Shown here piece by piece: positions 42,616 to 50,510 of a stretch of DNA of 64,000 nt. The DNA lies in contig NZ_BBRM01000006.1 in NCBI RefSeq assembly GCF_002090155.1, positions 186,001 through 250,000 on the forward strand, read 5' to 3'. The notes beneath the pieces are model-generated. The model ran no database searches and had not been told where the DNA came from. It worked only from the letters and a program-made list of their open reading frames with translations. Position numbers and translations under genes: made by a program. Positions within the stretch are counted from its first letter, which is position 1, and the number at the start of each line of letters is the position of its first letter. The stretch comes from Demequina sp. NBRC 110056 (GTDB taxonomy: Bacteria; Actinomycetota; Actinomycetes; Actinomycetales; Demequinaceae).

Positions 42616-43947
42616 TTACGCGGCGTCGGCAGCCTCAGCGGCGGCCACGGCCTCGTCCCACGCGTCCTCGATCGCGATGTTGCCGGCCTGAACCTCGTTC
42701 AGGACCGTCTCCACCGCGGTGCGGATGGCGGCGTTGTTCGGCGCGTAGTAGATGGCGCCGGGGATGTCCATCGCGGTCTGCGAGAAGATCTGACCGGTCG
42801 GAGCGTCGTTGAAGAACGGGTTGGTCTGGGCCTGGATGCCCTCGTTCTCGTACAGCGAGCTCTGCGACGGCAGGTTGCCCGTCTCGTCGAAGATCGCGAT
42901 CTGCTGGTCAGGCTGGACCAGCCACTCGATGAAGTTGTAGGCCTCCTGAGTGGTGTACTCGTCGAACTGCGCGGGGATCGTGTAGAACGAGCCGCCCCAG
43001 TTGCCGCCGGGTCCAGGGATGTCAGCGATGTCCCACGAGCCCTCAGGCGCGCCGGAGTCGATGATGTTGGCCTGCATCCACGCGGGGCAGGGCAGGGTCG
43101 CGAAGTCACCGTTCGAGAAGCCCGTGTTCCACTCGGGGCCCCACGGGGTGATGTTGGCCGACAGGCCCTCCTCGATGACCTTGAGCGCGACGTCGAACGC
43201 GGGCTTGCTGGCGTCCATGTCGAGCTCGTTGTTGCGGTTGTAGTAGGCGTAGCCCGTGCCGAGCTGCGTCTGCGCACCGTTGAGGATCTGGGTCACGTTG
43301 TCGACGAACGGCTTGCCGGTCGCGTCCTTGTACTCGATGCCCATGTCGATGAAGGACTGCCAGTCCTCGCCCCATGCGCCCGAGACTGCCTCGCGCTCGG
43401 AGTCGAGGCCGGCGTCGGCGAACAGGTCGTGGCGGTAGCACATCGCGAGGCCACCGACGTCGGAGCCGAGGCCGATGAGGTACGAGCCGTCGGCGGAGGA
43501 GGCCTGGCCCCACTTCCAGTCGAGGTAGTTCTCCTCGTACTTGCCCGCACCGAGGTCGAGCAGGTTGGTGAAGTTCTCCTGCTGCGCGAGGAAGCCAGCC
43601 ATGTAGCCCTCGTCGATCGCGGAGACCTCCGAGGCGCCGGAGCCGGCGATGAGGGCCTGGGTGAGCTTGTCGTGCTGGGCGCCGTACTCGCCGGAGTCGA
43701 GGACGATGTCGACGTGCGGGTTCTCCGACTCGTACTGCGTCTCGAGAGCCTCAAGGCCGAAGGTGCCCCAGTAGGACACGTTGAGGGTGACGGGCTCCTT
43801 CTCCTCGGGAGCCTCCGACTCCTCAGCGGTGGGAGCGTCCGTGGGCTCCTCGGTCTCGCCGTCGCCGCTCGAGCACGCGGTCAGCAGCATGGCCGAGGCC
43901 GCGCCGATGGCGAGCGCACTCGCCGTCCGGGATCGAGTCCACTTCAT
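42616..43947 (-). CDS. Carbohydrate ABC transporter solute-binding lipoprotein
   Basis: A 443-residue family 1 binding protein with a lipoprotein signal (basic MKWTRSR, lipobox LLTAC at Cys25) and a strongly acidic linker (ETEEPTDAPTAEESEAPEEK). The binding domain follows (VTLNVSYWGTFGLEALETQYE, EVSAIDEGYMAGFL, CPAWMQANIID). AAGGGGAA precedes the ATG at 43947. It lies downstream of a beta-mannosidase gene in the same direction, so manno-oligosaccharides are the likely ligand. The two aromatic-rich patches (NWGGSFYTIP, IEWLVQP) fit sugar stacking. Confidence 0.92.
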   Translation of the reverse strand: MKWTRSRTASALAIGAASAMLLTACSSGDGETEEPTDAPTAEESEAPEEKEPVTLNVSYWGTFGLEALETQYESENPHVDIVLDSGEYGAQHDKLTQALIAGSGASEVSAIDEGYMAGFLAQQENFTNLLDLGAGKYEENYLDWKWGQASSADGSYLIGLGSDVGGLAMCYRHDLFADAGLDSEREAVSGAWGEDWQSFIDMGIEYKDATGKPFVDNVTQILNGAQTQLGTGYAYYNRNNELDMDASKPAFDVALKVIEEGLSANITPWGPEWNTGFSNGDFATLPCPAWMQANIIDSGAPEGSWDIADIPGPGGNWGGSFYTIPAQFDEYTTQEAYNFIEWLVQPDQQIAIFDETGNLPSQSSLYENEGIQAQTNPFFNDAPTGQIFSQTAMDIPGAIYYAPNNAAIRTAVETVLNEVQAGNIAIEDAWDEAVAAAEAADAA

Positions 43948-44176
43948 GTTGAATTCCCCTTTGAATCTGGCGCCCCGTCGTTGGGACGCAGTTGTCACCA
44001 TAGACTGGTACGAAACCTTTCGACAGAGCCTCTGGTTACGATTTGGTGACGATCCCGAATCGTTTCGAGCGCGGCGAGCGTGGATCGTTTCGACCGGACG
44101 TGCGAAAACGGGCCCGCCGGGCGCGCCGTGAGGCGCATCCGACGGGCCCGTCGCGGCGGTGCGAGCGGTGCGGCGG
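43948..44176 (-). promoter_or_regulatory. Upstream region of the second importer with CGAAACG-type sites and a terminator
   Basis: On the minus strand the sites TCGAAACGATCC, CGAAACGATTCG and TCGAAAGGTTTCG occur within about 80 bases. They resemble the GAAACGTTTC palindrome at 15377 and CGAAACGTTCCG near 46785, so one LacI-family regulator may control mannosidase and importer. ACGGGCCCG (44108-44116) and CGGGCCCGT (44143-44151) form a stem just beyond the mannosidase stop. Confidence 0.6.
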
Positions 44177-46768
44177 TCAGCCCACCAGGGAGTTCACGGA
44201 CACCAGGACGCGCTCGCCGAGGAACGCCTCCGGGTCGACCTCGGCGGCGCACGCGATGCGGAACACGTGGGACTCGCCCGCGAGCAGCGTCACCAGGGCG
44301 TCGTCCGCCTCGGCGTCGGGGTGGACCTTGTCCGCGAGCACCGTGAGGTCCCTCACCAGGGCCGATGCGGTCACGGACACCTCGTACCCGTCGCCGGTGC
44401 GCACGGCCGATGCGGTCAGGGGGGAGCGCTCGTAGGTCACGTCCTTGTCCTCGGCGAAGGCGTGCAGGGCACGCACGTGGTCGTCGTCGCCGGGGTAGCC
44501 GGCGTCGGCCACGAGGATCTCCGCGGCGGCGTCCGCCGCCTCGAGGACGTGGCCGGGCACCTCCAGCACCGCCTGACCGCGCGCTGCGACGCTCAGGTGG
44601 GCGGTCGCGACCGCGAGCTCGGTGCCGTCGAGCGCCATGCGCGTGAACGTCAGCGTCTCCGACCAGTCGGCGTCGGTGTCGTTGACGGCGATCAGGCGCA
44701 GGGTCCCGTCGGGGTCGAGGCCGCCGTCCGCGCCGCGCGGCTGGAACGTCAGGAGGCGGTCGGCGTAGGCGTGCTTGAGGGCGTACCAGAGCGGCTTGAG
44801 GCGCTCGTCGCCGTCGACGGCGGCCCACGAGGTCACCGGCCAGCAGTCGTTGAGCTGCCAGACGATGGTGCCGGCCGTGTGTGGCCACCATGACCGGTAG
44901 TGCTCGACGCCGTACTGGATGGCGCGCGCCTGGTTGAGCGATGTCACCCAGTGCCACTCCTCGAAGTCCGCGCCGTCGGGCAGGTGCGGGGCGAAGCCGC
45001 GGTTGAGCTTGCCGTTGCCGTCGTGCGCCTTCTGATGCAGCAGCCAGCCCTCGGAGTCCTGGCGGCGCTGGTCCTCGGGGATCGAGCGGGTGAGCGTCGC
45101 CCACGTCGCCGGACCCTGGAAGCCGAACTCCGACATGAACGGCGGCGCGGTGTCGCGGTAGTGGGAGTAGTCCTTGCGGTTCCACACCTCCCACTCGTGG
45201 ACGGTGCCCACGGTCGGATCGTTCGGGTGGACGTCGTCCTCGTAGGGGTGGGTCGAGTACGGGCTCGACGGCGTGTACGGGCGGGAAGGGTCGAGCTCGG
45301 CGAGCACGCGCGGGAAGACCTCCTCGTAGTACATCTGACCCCAGTCGGTGATGCCGGCGGCCTGCATCGCGGGCTGCCAGCCCCACGCCCACCAGCCCCA
45401 CACGTTCTCGTTGGACCCGTTCCACACGACGAGGGACGGGTGCGGGGAGAGGCGGGTGACGTTCTCGCGCGCCTCCGCCTCGATCTCCGCGGCCGTCTCG
45501 TCGTCCTCGGCGTACGCGGCGCAGGCCATGAGGAAGTCCTGCCACACCATGATCCCGAGCTCGTCGCACAGCTCGTAGAAGTCCTCGGTCTCGTAGATGC
45601 CGCCGCCCCAGATGCGCAGCAGGTTCATGTTCGCGTCGAGCGCCTGGCCCAGGCGGGTGCGCAGCCGGTCGCGGGTGATGCGGGTCATGAGGTGGTCGTC
45701 GGGGATCCAGTTCGCGCCCTTGACGAGCACGCGGGTGCCGTTGATGACGAGGGCGAAGCCGCGGCCGTCCGCGCCGCGGTCGACGTCGATGGAGCGGAAC
45801 CCGATGCGCCGGGCGAAGGAGTCGAGGTGCTCGTCGCCCGCGAGCAGGTCGACGGCGAGGTCGTGGAGGGCCGCCTCGCCGTACCCCGCGGGCCACCACA
45901 GGGCGGCGTCCGGAACCTCGAGGCGGAGGGTCGCGTGCGTCTCGCCAGAGGGCACCTCAGCGGTCGCCTCGGCGCCGGCGACGCTCGCGCGCACCGTGAG
46001 CGGGGCGTCGGTGTCCCGCTCGACCTCGACGTGCACGGTGGCGACGCCCGTGGAGCCGTCGACGTCGACCAGGGGGCGCACGCTCGCGAGGCGCGCGATG
46101 CGCCACCGCTCGAGGCGCACGGCCTTCCAGATGCCGGCGGTCTGCAGGTCGGGCCCCCAGTCCCAGCCGAACGAGCACGCCATCTTGCGGATCGCGTTGA
46201 ACGGGTGAGGGTAGTTGCGGGTGCCGGCGAGGATCTCGTCGGGGTCGCCCTCGGCGAGGCCTTGGCGCGCGGCCTCCGCGACGAGCTCGAGGCTCGGCTG
46301 GGGGCGCGGGCGGTCGCCGAGGACGGCCTCGCGGCCGTACGCGTAGTCGAGCGCGGAGCCGAAGTCGACGGTGAGCTCGTCCTCCCCGGTGAGGGCCTCG
46401 CGGACGTCGAAGCGGTAGGAGCGGTGCATGTTGAAGGTGCGGCCGAGCTCGGTGCCGCCCAGCGCGACGGTGGCGACGGTGTCGAGGCCGTCGAACACCA
46501 GGTCCACGCGCTCGCCCTCGGCGGCGGCGGGGGCGCGCAGCGTGGTGGCGTAGCGCCACGTGCAGCGCCACATCCATTCGAGCGCCTTCTCGTTGCGGTC
46601 GAGGTAGGGGTCCGGGATGAGGCCGGCGCGCAGCAGGTCGACGTGGGTCGACCCGGGGACCTCGGCGGGCACGGAGGCGCCCGCGACCTCGTCCGGAGCG
46701 TCGCCTCCCGTGTGCGTGAGGGTCCAGCCGTCGTGGACGGCGGTCGCGGTGAGCGTCGTTGCGGTCAT
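44177..46768 (-). CDS. Family 2 beta-mannosidase
   Basis: An 863-residue GH2 enzyme. The N-terminal sugar-binding domain includes VPGSTHVDLLRAGLIPDPYLDRNE and WRCTWRYATTL. NYPHPFNAIRKMACSFGWDWGPDL and LRIWGGGIYETEDFYELCDELGIMVWQDFLMACAAY are typical of beta-mannosidases. The acid/base is in WNGSNENVWG (about Glu452) and the nucleophile in MSEFGFQG (about Glu546). No signal peptide, so it acts on imported mannobiose and longer oligomers. The ATG at 46768 is chosen because GGAG lies five bases upstream; GTG at 46774 is also open. It shares a 227-bp divergent region with pflB. Confidence 0.93.
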   Translation of the reverse strand: MTATTLTATAVHDGWTLTHTGGDAPDEVAGASVPAEVPGSTHVDLLRAGLIPDPYLDRNEKALEWMWRCTWRYATTLRAPAAAEGERVDLVFDGLDTVATVALGGTELGRTFNMHRSYRFDVREALTGEDELTVDFGSALDYAYGREAVLGDRPRPQPSLELVAEAARQGLAEGDPDEILAGTRNYPHPFNAIRKMACSFGWDWGPDLQTAGIWKAVRLERWRIARLASVRPLVDVDGSTGVATVHVEVERDTDAPLTVRASVAGAEATAEVPSGETHATLRLEVPDAALWWPAGYGEAALHDLAVDLLAGDEHLDSFARRIGFRSIDVDRGADGRGFALVINGTRVLVKGANWIPDDHLMTRITRDRLRTRLGQALDANMNLLRIWGGGIYETEDFYELCDELGIMVWQDFLMACAAYAEDDETAAEIEAEARENVTRLSPHPSLVVWNGSNENVWGWWAWGWQPAMQAAGITDWGQMYYEEVFPRVLAELDPSRPYTPSSPYSTHPYEDDVHPNDPTVGTVHEWEVWNRKDYSHYRDTAPPFMSEFGFQGPATWATLTRSIPEDQRRQDSEGWLLHQKAHDGNGKLNRGFAPHLPDGADFEEWHWVTSLNQARAIQYGVEHYRSWWPHTAGTIVWQLNDCWPVTSWAAVDGDERLKPLWYALKHAYADRLLTFQPRGADGGLDPDGTLRLIAVNDTDADWSETLTFTRMALDGTELAVATAHLSVAARGQAVLEVPGHVLEAADAAAEILVADAGYPGDDDHVRALHAFAEDKDVTYERSPLTASAVRTGDGYEVSVTASALVRDLTVLADKVHPDAEADDALVTLLAGESHVFRIACAAEVDPEAFLGERVLVSVNSLVG

Positions 46769-46995
46769 GCGCACTCCAGTGTGAGGTCGAAACGTTCCGT
46801 GTTGCCCAGTCTGCCATGCCCCGCCCGACCTTTTCTACCGGATGGTAAGTGCGAGGCGGTCGGGCGCATCGGCGCTGTTCCAGGGCCGAAGGTCCCATCG
46901 GCCGCGCCCGGCGCGGGCGTACGTTCGAGAGGAACGCCGATGGTCGCCCAACCCGGGCCCCACGGCATCGTGTCCCAACCCGGGAGGAGCCCGAC
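46769..46995. promoter_or_regulatory. Divergent region between beta-mannosidase and pflB
   Basis: It holds CGAAACGTTCCG at 46784-46795 on the mannosidase side, an inverted repeat CTACCGGATGGTAA at about 46837-46850, and GGCGCATCGGCGCTG at 46864-46878. No Rex- or Fnr-like site was recognised, so anaerobic control of pflB cannot be inferred from known boxes. Confidence 0.5.
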
Positions 46996-49269
46996 ATGAC
47001 CGCCACCGAGATTCCCGCATCGGCCGCCGACCAGGCCGCGAACGCGACCGAGTGGAGGACCTTCGAGCGCGGCCCGTGGGCCGACGCGATCGACGTCCGC
47101 GGATTCATCCAGCTCAACTACGCGCCCTACGAGGGCGACGCCGCGTTCCTCGAGGGCCCCACCGAGCGCACCACCCGCGCCTGGGAGTCCATCACCGCCA
47201 AGTTCCCGGCTGAGCGCGAGAAGGGCGTCTACGACGTCGACCCCGCCACCCCGAGCTCGATCACCTCGCACGCCCCGGGCTACGTGCTCGAGGGCGAGGA
47301 CGTGGTCGTGGGCCTGCAGACGGACGCGCCGCTGAAGCGCGCCATCATGCCCAACGGCGGCTGGCGCATGGTCGCGAAGTCGCTCGAGACCTACGGCTAC
47401 GACGTCGACCCGCAGCTCGAGAAGATCTTCACCGACTACCGCAAGACCCACAACGCCGGCGTCTTCGACGTCTACCCGCCCAACGTCCGTGCCGCCCGCT
47501 CGAGCCACATCGTCACCGGCCTGCCGGACGCCTACGGCCGCGGCCGCATCATCGGCGACTACCGCCGCGTCGCGCTCTACGGCGTGGACGCGCTGATCGC
47601 CGCCAAGAAGGCCGAGCGCGGCTCGCTCGACATGGACCGCTCGACCGAGGACATCATCCGCGACCGCGAGGAGAACTCGGAGCAGATCCGCTCGCTCCTC
47701 GAGCTCAAGCAGATGGCGGCGAGCTACGGCTACGACATCTCCGGTCCCGCGAAGGACTTCCGCGAGGCCGTGCAGTGGCTCTACTTCGCGTACCTGGGCG
47801 CGGTCAAGGAGCAGAACGGCGCCGCGATGTCGCTGGGTCGCACCTCGACCTTCCTCGACATCTACGCCGCCCGCGACCTCGCCGAGGGCGCGGTCACCGA
47901 GGCCGAGGTCCAGGAGATCGTCGACGACTTCGTCATCAAGCTGCGCATCGTGCGCTTCCTGCGCACCCCGGAGTACGACGCGCTGTTCTCGGGCGACCCG
48001 ACGTGGGTCACCGAGTCCATCGGCGGCCTGGGCGACGACGGCCGCCCGCTCGTCACCAAGACCTCCTTCCGCTTCCTGCAGACGCTCTACAACCTCGGCC
48101 CCGCCCCCGAGCCGAACCTCACCGTGTTCTGGTCGGAGAAGCTGCCCGCCGGGTTCAAGGAGTTCTGCGCGCAGGTGTCGATCGACACCTCGTCGATCCA
48201 GTACGAGTCCGACGACCTGATCCGCTCGCAGTGCGGTGACGACGCCGCGATCGCCTGCTGCGTGTCCGCCATGGAGGTGGGCAAGCAGATGCAGTTCTTC
48301 GGCGCTCGCGTCAACCTCGCCAAGGCGCTGCTGTACGCGATCAACGGCGGCCGCGACGAGAACTCCGGCAAGCAGGTCGCCCCGGTGACCGCGCCGCTGA
48401 CGGGCGAGGTGCTCGACTTCGAGGAGACCCTGGCGTCGTACGACGTGCTGCTCGACTGGCTCGCCGAGACCTACGTCGACGCGCTCAACTGCATCCACTT
48501 CATGCACGACAAGTACGCCTACGAGCGCCTCGAGATGGCCCTGCACGACAAGGACATCCTGCGCACCATGGCGTGCGGCATCGCCGGCCTCTCGGTCGCG
48601 GCGGACTCGCTGTCCGCGATCAAGTACGCCGAGGTCCGCCCGGTGCGCGACGAGACCGGCCTCGCGGTCGACTACGAGGTGACCGGCGAGTACCCGACCT
48701 ACGGCAACGACGACGACCGCGTCGACGACATCGCCGTCGAGCTCGTGCGCCGCTTCATGGTCAAGGTGCGCCGCCAGCCCACCTACCGGAACGCGAAGCA
48801 CACGCAGTCGGTGCTGACCATCACGTCCAACGTCGTCTACGGCAAGCACACGGGCAACACCCCCGACGGCCGCCGCTCCGGCGAGCCCTTCGCTCCCGGC
48901 GCCAACCCGATGAACGGACGCGACACCCACGGCATCGTCGCCTCGGCGCTGTCGGTCGCGAAGCTGCCCTACGACGAGGCCCAGGACGGCATCTCGCTCA
49001 CCACCACCGTGGTGCCCGCGGGACTCGGCCGCGACAAGGCCGAGCAGATCCGCAACCTCGTGGGCGTGCTCGACGCGTACGACGTGTCCCACGGCTTCCA
49101 CATGAACGTCAACGTGCTCAACCGCGAGACGCTCGAGGACGCCATGGAGCACCCGGAGAACTACCCGCAGCTCACCATCCGCGTCTCCGGCTACGCCGTG
49201 AACTTCGTGCGGCTCACCCGCGAGCAGCAGCTCGACGTCCTGTCCCGCACCTTCCACGGTTCGCTCTAG
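46996..49269 (+). CDS. pflB: Formate C-acetyltransferase (pyruvate formate-lyase)
   Basis: A 757-residue glycyl radical enzyme that converts pyruvate and CoA to acetyl-CoA and formate without oxygen. The catalytic Cys pair is Cys421-Cys422 in IACCVSAM, and the radical Gly732 is in RVSGYAVNF near the C-terminus. Other family stretches are [31 protein letters not shown] and [31 protein letters not shown] stands before the ATG at 46996; upstream open frame is noncoding. The activase gene follows after nine bases. A formate channel gene is not adjacent. Confidence 0.97.
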   Translation: MTATEIPASAADQAANATEWRTFERGPWADAIDVRGFIQLNYAPYEGDAAFLEGPTERTTRAWESITAKFPAEREKGVYDVDPATPSSITSHAPGYVLEGEDVVVGLQTDAPLKRAIMPNGGWRMVAKSLETYGYDVDPQLEKIFTDYRKTHNAGVFDVYPPNVRAARSSHIVTGLPDAYGRGRIIGDYRRVALYGVDALIAAKKAERGSLDMDRSTEDIIRDREENSEQIRSLLELKQMAASYGYDISGPAKDFREAVQWLYFAYLGAVKEQNGAAMSLGRTSTFLDIYAARDLAEGAVTEAEVQEIVDDFVIKLRIVRFLRTPEYDALFSGDPTWVTESIGGLGDDGRPLVTKTSFRFLQTLYNLGPAPEPNLTVFWSEKLPAGFKEFCAQVSIDTSSIQYESDDLIRSQCGDDAAIACCVSAMEVGKQMQFFGARVNLAKALLYAINGGRDENSGKQVAPVTAPLTGEVLDFEETLASYDVLLDWLAETYVDALNCIHFMHDKYAYERLEMALHDKDILRTMACGIAGLSVAADSLSAIKYAEVRPVRDETGLAVDYEVTGEYPTYGNDDDRVDDIAVELVRRFMVKVRRQPTYRNAKHTQSVLTITSNVVYGKHTGNTPDGRRSGEPFAPGANPMNGRDTHGIVASALSVAKLPYDEAQDGISLTTTVVPAGLGRDKAEQIRNLVGVLDAYDVSHGFHMNVNVLNRETLEDAMEHPENYPQLTIRVSGYAVNFVRLTREQQLDVLSRTFHGSL

Positions 49270-49278
49270 GAGCCCATC

Positions 49279-50208
49279 ATGTCGGTCCCCACCGTCTCCA
49301 CCTCCTCCCCGACCAGCAGCGCCGATGCGCTCGCCCAGGACGCCGCCGACGTCCCGGGCGGCGCGTGCATCGGAGAGGGTGCTGGGTCTCCCGCGCCCGT
49401 CGCCTCGGCGGCGCCCAGCGTGGCGGCGCCCTCGCTCGATCGCGCCGACGCCGACCTCCGGGAGAGCCTGCGCTCGCCCGGTGAGTCCGCATCGGTCCAC
49501 TCGTGGGAGCTGGTCACGGCGGTCGACGGACCCGGCACGCGCCTGACGTTCTTCCTCGCGGGCTGCCCGCTGCGGTGCCTGTACTGCCACAACCCCGACA
49601 CCTGGCAGATGCGCCGGGGCGAGCGTCAGAGCCTCGACGAGGTCGTGAGCCGCATCCGCAGGTACGCGCAGGTGCTGCGCACCACGGGCGGCGGCGTGAC
49701 GATCTCCGGCGGCGAGCCGCTGCTCCAGCCGCAGTTCGTGGAGAACGTCTTCGCGGCCTGCCAGGAGATGGGCGTCCACACGGCGCTCGACACCTCGGGA
49801 TTCCTCGGGGCGCGCGCCACCAACCGGCTGCTGTCGAACACGAACCTCGTGCTCCTCGACGTGAAGAGCGGCGACCCCGACACCTACAAGACGGTCACCG
49901 GTCGCTCCCTCGCCCCGACGCTCGACTTCGGGCGGCGGCTCGCGGCACAGGACATCCCGATCTGGGTGCGCTTCGTCGTGGTGCCGGACCTCACGGACGA
50001 CGAGGACAACGTCGAGAAGGCCGCGGAGTACATCGCGTCGCTGCGCTCCGTGCAGCGCGTGGAGGTGCTGCCGTTCCACCAGATGGGTCGCGACAAGTGG
50101 CGCGCCCTCGGCGAGGACTACGCGCTCGAGAACACCGAGCCGCCGAGCGCCGAGCTGGTCGCCCGCGTGCGGCGTCAGTTCGCCCGCAGGGGCCTCATCG
50201 CCTTCTAG
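49279..50208 (+). CDS. pflA: Pyruvate formate-lyase activating enzyme with N-terminal extension
   Basis: A 309-residue radical SAM enzyme that installs the glycyl radical on PflB. The iron-sulfur cluster cysteines are Cys96, Cys100 and Cys103 in GCPLRCLYCHNPDTW. The SAM-binding motif GGGVTISGGEPLLQP follows, then LLDVKSGDPDTYK and VRFVVVPDLTDDEDN. PflA proteins are usually near 245 residues; this one has about 65 extra at the N-terminus, rich in Ala, Ser and Pro and without clear fold. AGGAG precedes the ATG at 49279, which supports that start; no good internal start with a ribosome site was found. Confidence 0.95.
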   Translation: MSVPTVSTSSPTSSADALAQDAADVPGGACIGEGAGSPAPVASAAPSVAAPSLDRADADLRESLRSPGESASVHSWELVTAVDGPGTRLTFFLAGCPLRCLYCHNPDTWQMRRGERQSLDEVVSRIRRYAQVLRTTGGGVTISGGEPLLQPQFVENVFAACQEMGVHTALDTSGFLGARATNRLLSNTNLVLLDVKSGDPDTYKTVTGRSLAPTLDFGRRLAAQDIPIWVRFVVVPDLTDDEDNVEKAAEYIASLRSVQRVEVLPFHQMGRDKWRALGEDYALENTEPPSAELVARVRRQFARRGLIAF

Positions 50209-50510
50209 CGGCCCTGCGCGGTCCCAGTGTGGGTCTGCCCCCTCCACGGGCCGCTGCCACGGGTGATGACACGGGTGCTGCCACGTGCGCTGCCATGCCA
50301 GCCCGCGCATCGGCCCTCACGGCGCCGGGCGCGCACCGCGGGGGCCGTCGCCACGCAGACCCCTCGCCGCGCACACCCCTCGCTCAAGGTGCCCGGCCGC
50401 TGCGTGGGCCCTAGGTCCCCGGGACCTCGGCCTCAGGAACGGTGCCGCCGCCAGGCATACGGTCGAATCAGAGGCCACAGCAGTGGCCAGACCCAGAGGA
50501 GAGAACTGCC
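50209..50510 (+). other. 302-bp adhE upstream region
   Basis: Contains short direct repeats of CTGCCACG/GCTGCCA between 50253 and 50300, the motif GCGCATCGGC at 50305-50314, and a leader hairpin GGCCAC-AGCA-GTGGCC at 50473-50488 just ahead of the ribosome site GGAGAG. No firm -35/-10 pair was found; TACGGT at about 50457 is a weak -10 candidate. No gene. Confidence 0.5.

Noticed and set aside
46765-50310. 1181-codon frame antisense to pflB and pflA
   Set aside because: Same shadow effect; both sense genes are complete with catalytic residues.
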